Source: Pseudoxanthomonas sp. SL93
GTDB lineage: Bacteria > Pseudomonadota > Gammaproteobacteria > Xanthomonadales > Xanthomonadaceae
DNA: 64,000 bases
Assembly: GCF_026625825.1 (NCBI RefSeq)
Contig: NZ_CP113065.1
Location: 2,604,001-2,668,000 of the forward strand
Direction of reading: 5' to 3'
The notes beneath the pieces were generated by a model. The model searched no databases, was not told the DNA's origin, and saw nothing but the letters and a program-made list of their open reading frames with translations. The translations under genes and the position numbers were made by a program. Of this stretch, positions 42,792-51,108 are shown piece by piece; positions within the stretch are counted from its first letter, which is position 1, and the number at the start of each line of letters is the position of its first letter.

Positions 42792-45700
42792 ATGCGTCAT
42801 CCGTTGCGTGTACTGATGTTGAGTGTGGCCTGCTCGGCGGCCTTGGCTGCGCAGGCGCAAGCCCAGGCGGCACCCAACCGCATAGACCTGCCCGCCGGCG
42901 AACTGACCACCGCGCTGAACACGCTGGCGAAACAGTCCGGCACCCAGCTGGTGTACCGCGCCGACCAGTTGAAGGGACAACGCACCGCCGGCGTGCAGGG
43001 GGCGGCCACCACCGACCAGGCGCTCGAACGCCTGCTGCGCGGCAGCGGTTTCACCGCCAAGCGCGATGCCTCCGGCGCGGTGCTGATCGTGCGCGCGGAT
43101 GCCGCGCCCCGCCCGGCCCCACCCCGCCCCGCACCCCAGGAAACGCCGCCGGGCGGCGGCTCCGCGCAGGCCGAGGAACCCGTGACGCAGTTCGAGACCC
43201 TGCAGGTCACCGGCTCGCGCATCCCGCGCGCGCAGATCGAAGGCCCGGCGCCGATCACCGTGGTGACCGCCGAGCAGATCCAGGCCGCCGGCCTGACCTC
43301 CGTGCCGGACGTCCTGCGCTCGCTCAGCCAGAACAGCGGCAGCGTGCAGGGCCAGCAGAACACCACCAGCGCCCAGTCCACGCCCGGTGCGCAGGCGGTC
43401 GACCTGCGCGGCCTCGGCCCCAACCACACGCTGGTGCTGATCAACGGCCGCCGCATCGCCGACTTTCCGCTGCCGCTCAACGGCCGCAGCAATTTCACCG
43501 ACATCGGCAACATCCCGCTGGGCATGATCGACCGCATCGAAGTGCTGACCGGCAGCGCGTCGGCCGTGTACGGCTCGGATGCCATGGCGGGCGTGATCAA
43601 CTTCATCCTGAAGAAATCCACCGACGGCACCACCATCGACTACCGCTACGGCGATACCGACCGCGGTGGCGGCGAGTCGCACAAGCTGACGCTGACCACC
43701 GGCTTCGAACGCGGCGACTTCAGCGGCATCATCGGCGTGGAGCTGCTGGACAAGCGCCCGCTGTGGGGCTACGAGCGTCGCAACCAGGATTCCACGCTCG
43801 ACGCACCGACCTCGCGCCGCCAGCTGCCGCGCCTCACCGCCCAGCTCTACGACTGGGACGACGACATCAACATCGCGCCGGCCGATGACTGCGCGGCGAT
43901 GGCCAGCTTGAACGAGGGCACCACCGTGCTGGCCGAGGACCGCTTCGGCGAACTCTACTGCGGCAGCGAACGCGCCATCGCGTACCGGACGATCCAGAAC
44001 GAGCGCAAGGGCGCCACGGCGTACGGTTCGTTCGAGTACCGTTTCTCCGACGCGCTGTCCTGGTTTGCCGATGTGCAGCTGGGACGGCAGGAGGTCAAGC
44101 TGCTGACCGGCACCAACGGCAACGACGTGGTCAGCGACATCATGGGCTGGGAGTTCCACGACCCCACCTCCACCGACAACAACGACAAGGTGTTCTACAA
44201 CGCCGTCACCGGCCACTACGAGACCTGGTCGCGGCAGTTCACGCCGGAGGAGGTCGGCGGCCTGCGCAACCGCATGAACACCACCACGCAGAAGACGCTG
44301 GCGGTGACGACCGGCCTCATGGGCATGTTCGGCGACAACTGGAACTGGGAAGCGGCCTACAACCATTCGCAGTACAACGCCGATGTGGACATGCCGCGCA
44401 TCCGCGCCGCGGCCGCCAACCGCCTGTTCCTGGGCGAACAGCAGGGTTACGACGCCGACGGCTACGCGATCTTCAGCCCGGATCCGGCGCGCCTGTTCAC
44501 GCCGCTGACGCCGGCCGAGTTCGCGTCGATCGGCGCGATGTCCACCTTTCGTCCCAAGGCCGACAACGACAACCTGAGCTTCACCATCGGCACCCCGGCG
44601 CTGTTCACGATGCCCGCCGGTGACGTCGGTTTCGCCGGCGCGATCGAATACGGCACGCAGTCGTACGAAATCAATCCCGATCCGCTCGCCCTCACCGCCG
44701 ATGCCTACTACGGCCCGCGCTACGGCGACGGTGAAGGCGACCGCGACCGCTGGAGCGTGGCCGGCGAATTGCGCCTGCCGTTGCTGTCCTCGCTGGAAGC
44801 CAGCCTCGCCGGCCGCTACGACCGCTACAAGTACGGCAACAAGAATCCGGGCAAGTTCACCTACAGCATGGGCCTGGAATGGCGCCCGCTGGACACGCTG
44901 CTGGTGCGCGGTTCCTACGGCACCGGCTTCCGCGCGCCCGACATGCATTACCTGTTTGCCGGCGACGACTACTACCGCACGCTGTCGACCGATTACTACC
45001 AGTGCCGCACCGACGAGCCGGGCTTCACCGACGGCGAGTGCTACGACGACGGCACGTGGGACATCAACACCTTCGACGTCTACACCGGCAACATGGACCT
45101 GGACGTGGAAACCAGCAAGTCGTTCTCGGCGGGCTTCGTGTGGTCGCCGTTCGCCAACTTCGACCTGGCGGTGGACTACTACCGGATCAAGGTGTCGAAC
45201 CAGGTGCAGAGCCAGAGCCGCGAGCAGCTGCGCATCGACGAGGCCAACTGCCGCCTCGGCACGACCGATGCCGGCGTGCCCGTGGACATCAACTCACCGA
45301 CCTGCATCGATGCCATCGCCCGCGTGATCCGCGACGCCGACGGGTACATCACCAGCGTGCGCTTCGCGCCGATCAACATCGCCAACGAGGAAACCTCGGG
45401 CGTCGACGTCACTGCCAGCTACCGTCTGCAGACGGCCAGCGCGGGCGACTTCCGCTTCAGCGGCAGCTACACCTGGACGGACGAGCACACCCGCCAGCAG
45501 TATCCGGGTGATCCCGAAGAGGACATGCTGGATGTCAGTTTCAGCGCCACCACGCTGCCACGACAGAAAGGCAACCTGGGCCTGGCCTGGGACAAGGGCA
45601 CGTTCGGCGCCAGCGTCTTCGGCAACTACCTGGGACGTGTCGCCAACTATGACAACGATGCCTGGACCGGTTCCACCTGGCGCTTCAACGCCGGTGCACG

Positions 45701-45878
45701 CTACGACATCACCGACCACCTGCGCGTGTCGCTGACCATCAACAACCTGCTCGACAAGATGCCGCCCAAGGACGCGACCTGGGGCAACTACCCTTACTAC
45801 GACACGTCATGGTTCGACTCGATGGGCCGCAGCTATTTCGTGCAGGTCACCTGGAAGCTCGGTGGCGACGCCTTGTAA
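42792..45878 (+). CDS. TonB-dependent receptor with N-terminal STN signalling domain
   Basis: This 1028-aa protein has a signal peptide (1-26). An STN domain follows at about 30-105 (IDLPAGELTTALNTLAKQSG ... LLIV), then a TonB-box-like FETLQVTGSR, a plug at about 150-280 (PAPITVVTAEQIQAAGL ... VYGSDAMAGVINFILKK) and a 22-strand-type barrel ending in RSYFVQVTWKLGGDAL. The STN domain and the sigma/FecR genes before it indicate signal-controlled expression. The ligand is not shown by the sequence; the neighbouring cyanophycinase fusion suggests peptides. A GGGGAGAG site precedes the ATG. Confidence 0.92.
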   Translation: MRHPLRVLMLSVACSAALAAQAQAQAAPNRIDLPAGELTTALNTLAKQSGTQLVYRADQLKGQRTAGVQGAATTDQALERLLRGSGFTAKRDASGAVLIVRADAAPRPAPPRPAPQETPPGGGSAQAEEPVTQFETLQVTGSRIPRAQIEGPAPITVVTAEQIQAAGLTSVPDVLRSLSQNSGSVQGQQNTTSAQSTPGAQAVDLRGLGPNHTLVLINGRRIADFPLPLNGRSNFTDIGNIPLGMIDRIEVLTGSASAVYGSDAMAGVINFILKKSTDGTTIDYRYGDTDRGGGESHKLTLTTGFERGDFSGIIGVELLDKRPLWGYERRNQDSTLDAPTSRRQLPRLTAQLYDWDDDINIAPADDCAAMASLNEGTTVLAEDRFGELYCGSERAIAYRTIQNERKGATAYGSFEYRFSDALSWFADVQLGRQEVKLLTGTNGNDVVSDIMGWEFHDPTSTDNNDKVFYNAVTGHYETWSRQFTPEEVGGLRNRMNTTTQKTLAVTTGLMGMFGDNWNWEAAYNHSQYNADVDMPRIRAAAANRLFLGEQQGYDADGYAIFSPDPARLFTPLTPAEFASIGAMSTFRPKADNDNLSFTIGTPALFTMPAGDVGFAGAIEYGTQSYEINPDPLALTADAYYGPRYGDGEGDRDRWSVAGELRLPLLSSLEASLAGRYDRYKYGNKNPGKFTYSMGLEWRPLDTLLVRGSYGTGFRAPDMHYLFAGDDYYRTLSTDYYQCRTDEPGFTDGECYDDGTWDINTFDVYTGNMDLDVETSKSFSAGFVWSPFANFDLAVDYYRIKVSNQVQSQSREQLRIDEANCRLGTTDAGVPVDINSPTCIDAIARVIRDADGYITSVRFAPINIANEETSGVDVTASYRLQTASAGDFRFSGSYTWTDEHTRQQYPGDPEEDMLDVSFSATTLPRQKGNLGLAWDKGTFGASVFGNYLGRVANYDNDAWTGSTWRFNAGARYDITDHLRVSLTINNLLDKMPPKDATWGNYPYYDTSWFDSMGRSYFVQVTWKLGGDAL

Positions 45879-45903
45879 GTCCGCCAGCGCCGGCACCATT
45901 GGT

Positions 45904-45925
45904 AAACCCGCCTCACGGCGGGTTT
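45904..45925 (+). terminator. Intrinsic terminator after the TonB-dependent receptor gene
   Basis: A 9-bp stem (AAACCCGCC / GGCGGGTTT) with a 4-nt loop is followed by TTCCTTTTC. It starts 26 bases after the receptor stop and, being symmetrical with A-rich flank, could also serve the converging acyltransferase gene. Confidence 0.8.
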
Positions 45926-45959
45926 TCCTTTTCTGTTGATCCGCAACGGCGCCGAAGCC

Positions 45960-46556
45960 TCACACCGTCCCGCGATTCTTGCCCTGCCACGGCCGGTACC
46001 ATTCACGGATCGCCGCCATGTCGGCTTCGGCATCGCCGGTGGGATAGAACACGTCGCCGATGCCCACGGTCTTTTCCGGGTAATGGAAATACGCCATCAG
46101 GATGGGCACCTGGGCCTGGTAGGCGATCTTCAGGAAGCCCCCCTTCCACCGGTCAACGCGCTTGCGCGTCCCTTCAGGCGTCAGCGCGAACCACAGCTTG
46201 TCCGCCTCGCGGATCATCCGCACCGCCTGCTCCACCGTGCCCTGTGGCGAACTGCGGTCCACCGGCACCACGCCCAGCCGGCGCAGCAGCGGACCCAGCG
46301 GCCACCAGAACAGCTGGGCCTTGCCCAGCACGCGCACCTGGAAACCCATGGCGATCTTCGCCGCCATGCCCCAGATGCCGTCCCAGTTGGACGAATGCGG
46401 CGCCACGATCAGCACCAGCTTGGGAATGTCCGGCAGCGTGCCGGTCATCTTCCAGCCGAAGGTGCGCAGGAACGTGCGCCCCAGCCAGCGGGTGAACCGG
46501 TTCGGCGGCACCTGCGGCATGTTGGGCGGAATGCGCGGAATGATGTCGTCGCTCAA
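45960..46556 (-). CDS. Lysophospholipid acyltransferase family protein
   Basis: This 198-aa protein has the acyltransferase motif HSSNWD near 54-59 (HX4D type) and the later PEGTR-like motif TPEGTRKRV. No strong membrane helix is seen beyond the hydrophobic LVLIVAP stretch. It probably acylates a glycerophospholipid or lyso-lipid at the inner membrane; the exact acceptor is unknown. The start lies 4 bases after the arfB stop, so the two are co-transcribed. Confidence 0.87.
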   Translation of the reverse strand: MSDDIIPRIPPNMPQVPPNRFTRWLGRTFLRTFGWKMTGTLPDIPKLVLIVAPHSSNWDGIWGMAAKIAMGFQVRVLGKAQLFWWPLGPLLRRLGVVPVDRSSPQGTVEQAVRMIREADKLWFALTPEGTRKRVDRWKGGFLKIAYQAQVPILMAYFHYPEKTVGIGDVFYPTGDAEADMAAIREWYRPWQGKNRGTV

Positions 46557-46560
46557 ACAA

Positions 46561-46995
46561 TTACTCCCAATGGCTTTTCTGCGAACGCGCGCGCTTGATC
46601 TGGCCGCGCTCGCGCTTGGCGTCCATGCGCCGCGCCTTCGCCGCGCGCGAGGGCTTGGTGGCCACGCGCTTCTTCGGCACCACCAGCGCGGCGGCGATGA
46701 TCGCGGCCAAGCGCTCGCGGGCGTCCTGGCGGTTGCGGTCCTGGGTGCGGAAACGCTGCGCGTCGATCACCAGCACGCCTTCGTCGGTGAGGCGGCGGTC
46801 ACGCTTGGCCAACAGCCGCTCGCGCAAGGGTTCCGGCAACGACGGCGAACCTGCCACGTCGAAGCGCAGTTCCACCGCGGTGGACACCTTGTTGACGTTC
46901 TGGCCGCCAGCGCCGCTGGCGCGCACGAAGCGTTCGACGAGTTCGTCGTCCGGAATCACCAGCGTGGGCGTGATGTCGAGTGAGCCGCTCCCCAT
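46561..46995 (-). CDS. arfB: Alternative ribosome-rescue factor / peptidyl-tRNA hydrolase ArfB
   Basis: This 144-aa protein has the class-I release-factor GGQ motif at 30-32 (GAGGQNVNKVSTAVELRFD) without the codon-recognition domains. The basic C-terminal tail (KPSRAAKARRMDAKRERGQIKRARSQK) fits the mRNA entry tunnel of stalled ribosomes. ArfB frees nascent chains from non-stop complexes. The ATG is chosen because the sequence upstream has no family match. It is divergent from the DUF2059 gene. Confidence 0.93.
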   Translation of the reverse strand: MGSGSLDITPTLVIPDDELVERFVRASGAGGQNVNKVSTAVELRFDVAGSPSLPEPLRERLLAKRDRRLTDEGVLVIDAQRFRTQDRNRQDARERLAAIIAAALVVPKKRVATKPSRAAKARRMDAKRERGQIKRARSQKSHWE

Positions 46996-47087
46996 GCGCG
47001 GATTGTAGACAGGATGGATGAAGGTTCGTAGCGCGAACGCGTACTTTCGCCGTCGGTTAACAACAGATTTACCTCGGGACGGGCACC

Positions 47088-47681
47088 ATGCCGACCCGTT
47101 CCACGTCTCGGCCTGCCTGCATGAAGCCTTCTCCCCTGGACGCGACCCGTGCCGCCTGCCGCCTGTGCCTGCTGCTGGTGCTGGCCTTGGTGGCGCTTCC
47201 GTTGATGGCGGCCGAGCCCACCGATGCGGACATCGACCGGCTGCTGAAGGCCTCCCGCGCCGAAAGCCTGCTGGCCGCGATCCTGCCGCAGATGGAGGCC
47301 GTGCAGCAGCAGGAGTTCGACAAGCACTTCGCCGGCAAGGAGATGACGGAGGAACAGAAGGCCGAGGTGGCACGGATCCAGGCCAAGACCAACGAGATCG
47401 TGCGGAAGGCGCTGTCGTGGGAGCAGATGCGCCCGGTCTACCTGGAGGTCTACAAGAAGACCTACACCCGCGACGACGTGCGCGCGATCACGAAGTTCTA
47501 CGAAAGCCCTGCGGGCAAACGCATGCTCGACAAGAACCCCGCGCTGATGCAGAACATCATGAGCGCCGTGCAGCAGAAGATGGTGCCGATGCTGGAAGAG
47601 CTGCAGGGCGAGATCAAGAACATTCCGGTCACGCCGCCACCGCCGGTGTCGCCACCGCAGAAGCGCCGTCGTACGCGCTGA
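47088..47681 (+). CDS. DUF2059 domain protein, exported
   Basis: This protein of up to 197 aa has a signal peptide (CLLLVLALVALPLMA) and the DUF2059 core: YKKTYTRDDVRAITKFYESPAGKRMLDKNP and MSAVQQKMVPMLEEL. Function is unknown; the family is periplasmic. The start is uncertain: the ATG at 47088 has a GGGAC site, while an ATG at 47121 gives a more normal signal n-region without a clear site. The C-terminus is Pro-rich then basic (PPPPVSPPQKRRRTR). Confidence 0.85.
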   Translation: MPTRSTSRPACMKPSPLDATRAACRLCLLLVLALVALPLMAAEPTDADIDRLLKASRAESLLAAILPQMEAVQQQEFDKHFAGKEMTEEQKAEVARIQAKTNEIVRKALSWEQMRPVYLEVYKKTYTRDDVRAITKFYESPAGKRMLDKNPALMQNIMSAVQQKMVPMLEELQGEIKNIPVTPPPPVSPPQKRRRTR

Positions 47682-47705
47682 CCCCTGCAAGCGGGTTTTG
47701 TCGGG

Positions 47706-47772
47706 TGTGGGAGCGACGTCAGTCGCGATGAAGCGTTACCGTTAGATCGTCGCGACTGACGTCGCTCCCACA
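47706..47772. repeat. REP-type palindromic element
   Basis: Two perfectly complementary 23-base arms (47706-47728, core GTGGGAGCGACGTCAGTCGC; and 47750-47772) flank a 21-base loop. The core resembles dispersed REP elements of xanthomonads and pseudomonads that RAYT transposases mobilise. It lies between the converging DUF2059 and ung genes, a usual place, and the transcript would form a strong hairpin able to stop or protect both mRNAs. Confidence 0.75.
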
Positions 47773-47796
47773 ACGCACAACCGCACACCGCTTGCT

Positions 47797-48504
47797 TCAG
47801 ATCGCCAACTGTTCCCGTGGCGGCAAGCGCCAGTCGATCGGCGCCTGGCCACGTTGCGCCAGGTACTGGTTGGTGGCGGAGAAATGCCCGCACCCCAGGA
47901 AGCCGCGATGCGCGGACAGCGGCGAGGGATGCGGTGCGCGCAGCACGCGATGGCGGCGCGTATCGATGACCTTGCCCTTGGCCTGCGCATAGCTGCCCCA
48001 TAGCAGGAACACCAGCCCTTCGCGTTCGCGCGCGAGCGTTTCGATGGCGTGGTCGGTGAAGCCTTCCCAGCCCTTGCCCTGGTGTGCGCCCGCGCGCCCC
48101 TCCTCCACGGTCAGCACCGCGTTGAGCAGCAGCACGCCCTGCCGCGCCCAGGGCAGCAGGCAGCCGTGGTCCGGCGGCGGGATGCCCAGGTCGACGTTGA
48201 TTTCCTTGTAGATGTTCTGCAGTGACGGCGGCACCGGCACGCCGGGCAGCACGGAAAAGCACAAGCCATGGGCCTGCCCTGGACCGTGGTACGGATCCTG
48301 GCCCAGGATGACCACCTTCACCGCCTCGAACGGCGTCGCATCGAAGGCGGAAAAGATCTGCGGCCCCGGCGGATAGATGCGCGCGCCAGCGGCCTTGCGC
48401 TGGCGCAGGAACGCCGACAGCTCGCGCATGTCGGGCCGTTGCAGCCAGTCGCCGATCCGTGCCTTCCACGAAGGCTCCAGCTTGATCCGCTCGTCGTCGG
48501 TCAT
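47797..48504 (-). CDS. ung: Uracil-DNA glycosylase
   Basis: This 235-aa enzyme removes uracil from DNA as the first step of base-excision repair. The water-activating motif [13 protein letters not shown] (Asp70), the [12 protein letters not shown] segment and the [11 protein letters not shown] minor-groove loop (His192) are all present. The length is normal for family 1. It starts 16 bases after the response-regulator stop, so it may be the last gene of an ftsE-ftsX-regulator-ung unit. Confidence 0.96.
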   Translation of the reverse strand: MTDDERIKLEPSWKARIGDWLQRPDMRELSAFLRQRKAAGARIYPPGPQIFSAFDATPFEAVKVVILGQDPYHGPGQAHGLCFSVLPGVPVPPSLQNIYKEINVDLGIPPPDHGCLLPWARQGVLLLNAVLTVEEGRAGAHQGKGWEGFTDHAIETLAREREGLVFLLWGSYAQAKGKVIDTRRHRVLRAPHPSPLSAHRGFLGCGHFSATNQYLAQRGQAPIDWRLPPREQLAI

Positions 48505-48520
48505 GTGGGTGAACGTTGCC

Positions 48521-49360
48521 TCAGACCAGGCTGCGCGACTCGTCCATGCGCGCCAGCCGCAACTGGAACAGCACCTTGGTCACCAGCAGGCGTTCCTCGA
48601 TCGGCTTGAGCACCAGATCGTTGGCGCCGGCCTGCAGCAGTTCCGCCTGGTTGTCGCGGTTGCTGTCGCCGGTCATCACCAGGATGGGCAGGCGACGCTT
48701 GCCGTAGGCGAAGTCCACGCGGATGCGCTGCACCACATCGCGACCGCTCAGTTCACCCTTCAGGGTGACGTCGGTCAGCACGATGTCGAACGAATGCGTG
48801 GACGCGCCCAGCGATTCGGCGGTGAGCAGGGCGAAGGCATCCTCCGCCTTCAGCACGTGCACCACCTTCAGCGACTGCCGTTCCAGCATGCGGCGGGTGG
48901 TTTCGGCGACCACGCGGCTGTCTTCCACGTACAGCACCGTGGCGCCGACCATCGGCTCGGGCTGCACGTAGCCGCGGATGAAGGCGGCCAGGGCCTCGTG
49001 GCCGAGCGACTTGTCGAAGTAGTCGGTGACGAATTCGGTGAAGCGGCGTTCTTCCAGGTGCTGCTGCGCATCACCGGACACCACGATCACCGGCACGTAG
49101 GCCTGGCCGGAGGCCTGGCGGACGCTGCGGGCGATTTCCAGGCCATCCCCGTCGGGCAGCGCCAGCGCGGTGGTGACCAGGTGGACTTCACCGGCTTCCA
49201 GCGCCGCGCGCGCTTCGGCAATGCTCGAGCAGCCGATCACCTGCACGCCCGGCAGCTCGTGCTGCAGCACGTCGGCAATCAGCTTGCGCACCAGCTTGGA
49301 CCCGTCCACCACCATGACGCGGGGCGTGTCGCTGATCAGATGCCGGAGCTCTTGGGCCAT
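48521..49360 (-). CDS. Response regulator with two receiver domains, the first degenerate
   Basis: This 279-aa protein consists of two receiver (REC) domains and no output domain. REC1 (about 13-135) keeps the acidic pocket Asp and Lys117 (YFDKSL) but has Ala65 where the phosphate-accepting Asp should be ([11 protein letters not shown]). REC2 (about 140-270) has VEDS, the acceptor Asp197 in VLTDVTL, a TGDS motif and a KP pair (VLKPIEE). It could act as a phosphorelay or protein-interaction switch. It starts 14 bases after the ftsX stop. Confidence 0.87.
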   Translation of the reverse strand: MAQELRHLISDTPRVMVVDGSKLVRKLIADVLQHELPGVQVIGCSSIAEARAALEAGEVHLVTTALALPDGDGLEIARSVRQASGQAYVPVIVVSGDAQQHLEERRFTEFVTDYFDKSLGHEALAAFIRGYVQPEPMVGATVLYVEDSRVVAETTRRMLERQSLKVVHVLKAEDAFALLTAESLGASTHSFDIVLTDVTLKGELSGRDVVQRIRVDFAYGKRRLPILVMTGDSNRDNQAELLQAGANDLVLKPIEERLLVTKVLFQLRLARMDESRSLV

Positions 49361-49374
49361 GAAGGTGAGGTATC

Positions 49375-50319
49375 TCAGGTTTCAGTCGGGCGAGTCTGAC
49401 GCAAGAAGTGCCCGGTCACCAGCCACGCACCCAACCAGCCGATGGCCGTAGCCGCCAGCACGACCACCGCGGCGCCCTGCGCATCCAGACCCGCCAGCGC
49501 GAACGGACTGCCGTAGCTCTTCGCCAGGGCGGCCAGCGGGTCACGCAGCGCGGTCGCCGCCAGCGTCAGCAGGCCCAGCGCGAGTGCGCCGGCCGCCAGC
49601 CCATACCAGGCGCCCAGATAGACGAAGGGGCGGCGGATGAACCCGTCGCTCGCGCCGAGCAGCTGCAACACCCCGATTTCCTCGCGCCGCGACTGGATGT
49701 CCAGCCGCACGGTATTGCCCACCACCAGCAGGGCGCCCAGGCCGAACAGCGCGGCCAGCACCCACACCAGGCGTTCGCCGAAGCCCATCCAGCCCGCCAG
49801 GCGCTCGCGCCAGGCGGCATCGTGCTGCAGCAGGTCGGTTTCCGGCAGCGCCTGAAGCGCGGCCACCAGCCGCGTGTCGTCGCCCTGCGGCACCAGGATC
49901 AGCAGGCTGGGCAGCGGATTGGCATCAAGCGCGTCCAGGGTGGCAACCAGGCCGCTGCGCTCGCGGAATTCGGCCAACCCCTGCTCGGGCGTGCGCAGTT
50001 CCACGCTGGCCACGTCGGAGCGGCCGCGGAATTCGTCGGCCAGCCCCTGCGCGCGCGCCAGCGGCGTTTCCGGTTTCAGGAACAGGTCGATCTCGCGCGA
50101 CTGCTGCACGTCGCCGGCGAAGTGCTCGACGTTCTGCAGCGTCAGCCACAGCCCCAGCGGCAGCACGAAGGCCACCGCCATCACGCCGATGGTCAGCAGC
50201 GTGGCCCACGGGCGGCGCAGCACGCGGCCCAGGCTGGAGACGAAACTGTAGAGATGCTGGTCCAGCCAGATGCCGAACCCGGAACGCGGGCGCGTCCTGA
50301 CGTTGTCCTGCTCGCTCAT
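49375..50319 (-). CDS. ftsX: Cell-division protein FtsX
   Basis: This 314-aa membrane protein is the permease-like half of the FtsEX complex, which controls septal peptidoglycan hydrolases. Helices lie near 38-60, 190-212, 240-262 and 283-305, with a periplasmic domain (about 65-180) between the first two. Its ATG overlaps the ftsE stop by four bases. Confidence 0.93.
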   Translation of the reverse strand: MSEQDNVRTRPRSGFGIWLDQHLYSFVSSLGRVLRRPWATLLTIGVMAVAFVLPLGLWLTLQNVEHFAGDVQQSREIDLFLKPETPLARAQGLADEFRGRSDVASVELRTPEQGLAEFRERSGLVATLDALDANPLPSLLILVPQGDDTRLVAALQALPETDLLQHDAAWRERLAGWMGFGERLVWVLAALFGLGALLVVGNTVRLDIQSRREEIGVLQLLGASDGFIRRPFVYLGAWYGLAAGALALGLLTLAATALRDPLAALAKSYGSPFALAGLDAQGAAVVVLAATAIGWLGAWLVTGHFLRQTRPTET

Positions 50320-51005
50320 TCGGCCAGGTCCGCGGGTGAAATGTCGTCGACCAGCTTGCCGTGGTCCAGGATCAGCACGCGCTTCTTCATCCGCTTGAGC
50401 AGCGACAGGTCGTGGCTGACGACCAGCACGCTGGTGCCGCGCTCGGGCATGGAGGCGAACAGCGACATGATCTCCGCCGCCAGCGTCGGGTCGAGGTTGC
50501 CGGTGGGTTCGTCGGCCACCAGCAGGCGCGGCTCGGCGACGATGGCGCGGGCGATGCCCACGCGCTGCTGCTCGCCGGCGGACAGCTGGGTCGGCAACGC
50601 CTTCTCGCGGTGGCCCAGGCCCAACCGGGCCAGCACCTCGCGCACGCGCTTGCCGATGTCGCCCCGGCGGTCACCGCGCAGGATGAGCGGCAGCGAGACG
50701 TTTTCCATCACCGTGCGGTCGGTGAGCAGGCGATGGTCCTGGTAGACGGCACCCACTTCGCGGCGATGCAGGGGAATTCGCCCGCCGCGCACCTTCAGCA
50801 GGTTGCGCCCACCAAACACCACCGCGCCCCGGCTGGGGCGCTCGCTCAGGTGGATCAGTTTCAGCAGCGTGCTCTTGCCGGCGCCGGAGTGGCCGGTCAC
50901 GAACAACATCTCGCCTTCGGCGACATCGAAGCTGACGTCCTCCAGCGCCGCGTGGCCGCCGGGGTATTGCTTGCTGACGTTTTCAAACCGAAGGACGCTG
51001 CTCAT
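50316..51005 (-). CDS. ftsE: Cell-division ATP-binding protein FtsE
   Basis: This 229-aa ABC ATPase has Walker A GHSGAGKST, signature LSAGEQQRVGIARAIV, Walker B LLVADEPTGNLD and the H-loop VVSHD. It pairs with FtsX, whose gene overlaps its stop. The length and the F/Y-rich A-loop (FENVSKQYPGG) are typical. Confidence 0.95.
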   Translation of the reverse strand: MSSVLRFENVSKQYPGGHAALEDVSFDVAEGEMLFVTGHSGAGKSTLLKLIHLSERPSRGAVVFGGRNLLKVRGGRIPLHRREVGAVYQDHRLLTDRTVMENVSLPLILRGDRRGDIGKRVREVLARLGLGHREKALPTQLSAGEQQRVGIARAIVAEPRLLVADEPTGNLDPTLAAEIMSLFASMPERGTSVLVVSHDLSLLKRMKKRVLILDHGKLVDDISPADLAE

Positions 51006-51061
51006 GGGCGTCGATTATGCCGGAGGCGCGCACGCGGTTGCGACGTGGCGCCACAAACGGA

Positions 51062-51085
51062 AAGAGCCGGGCAAGCCCGGCTCTT
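51062..51085 (-). terminator. Intrinsic terminator of rhlB
   Basis: A perfect 11-bp stem (AAGAGCCGGGC / GCCCGGCTCTT) with a 2-nt loop lies 24 bases past the rhlB stop. On the minus strand it is followed by TTCCGTTTGT. It separates rhlB from ftsE, which reads the same way. Confidence 0.75.
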
Positions 51086-51108
51086 GGATGCACCCGCCGG
51101 CGGGCCGA

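Noticed and set aside
47498..48469. A 323-codon minus-strand frame running from within ung through the REP element into DUF2059
   Set aside because: It crosses a palindromic repeat and two well-supported genes in other frames, with no domain of its own.
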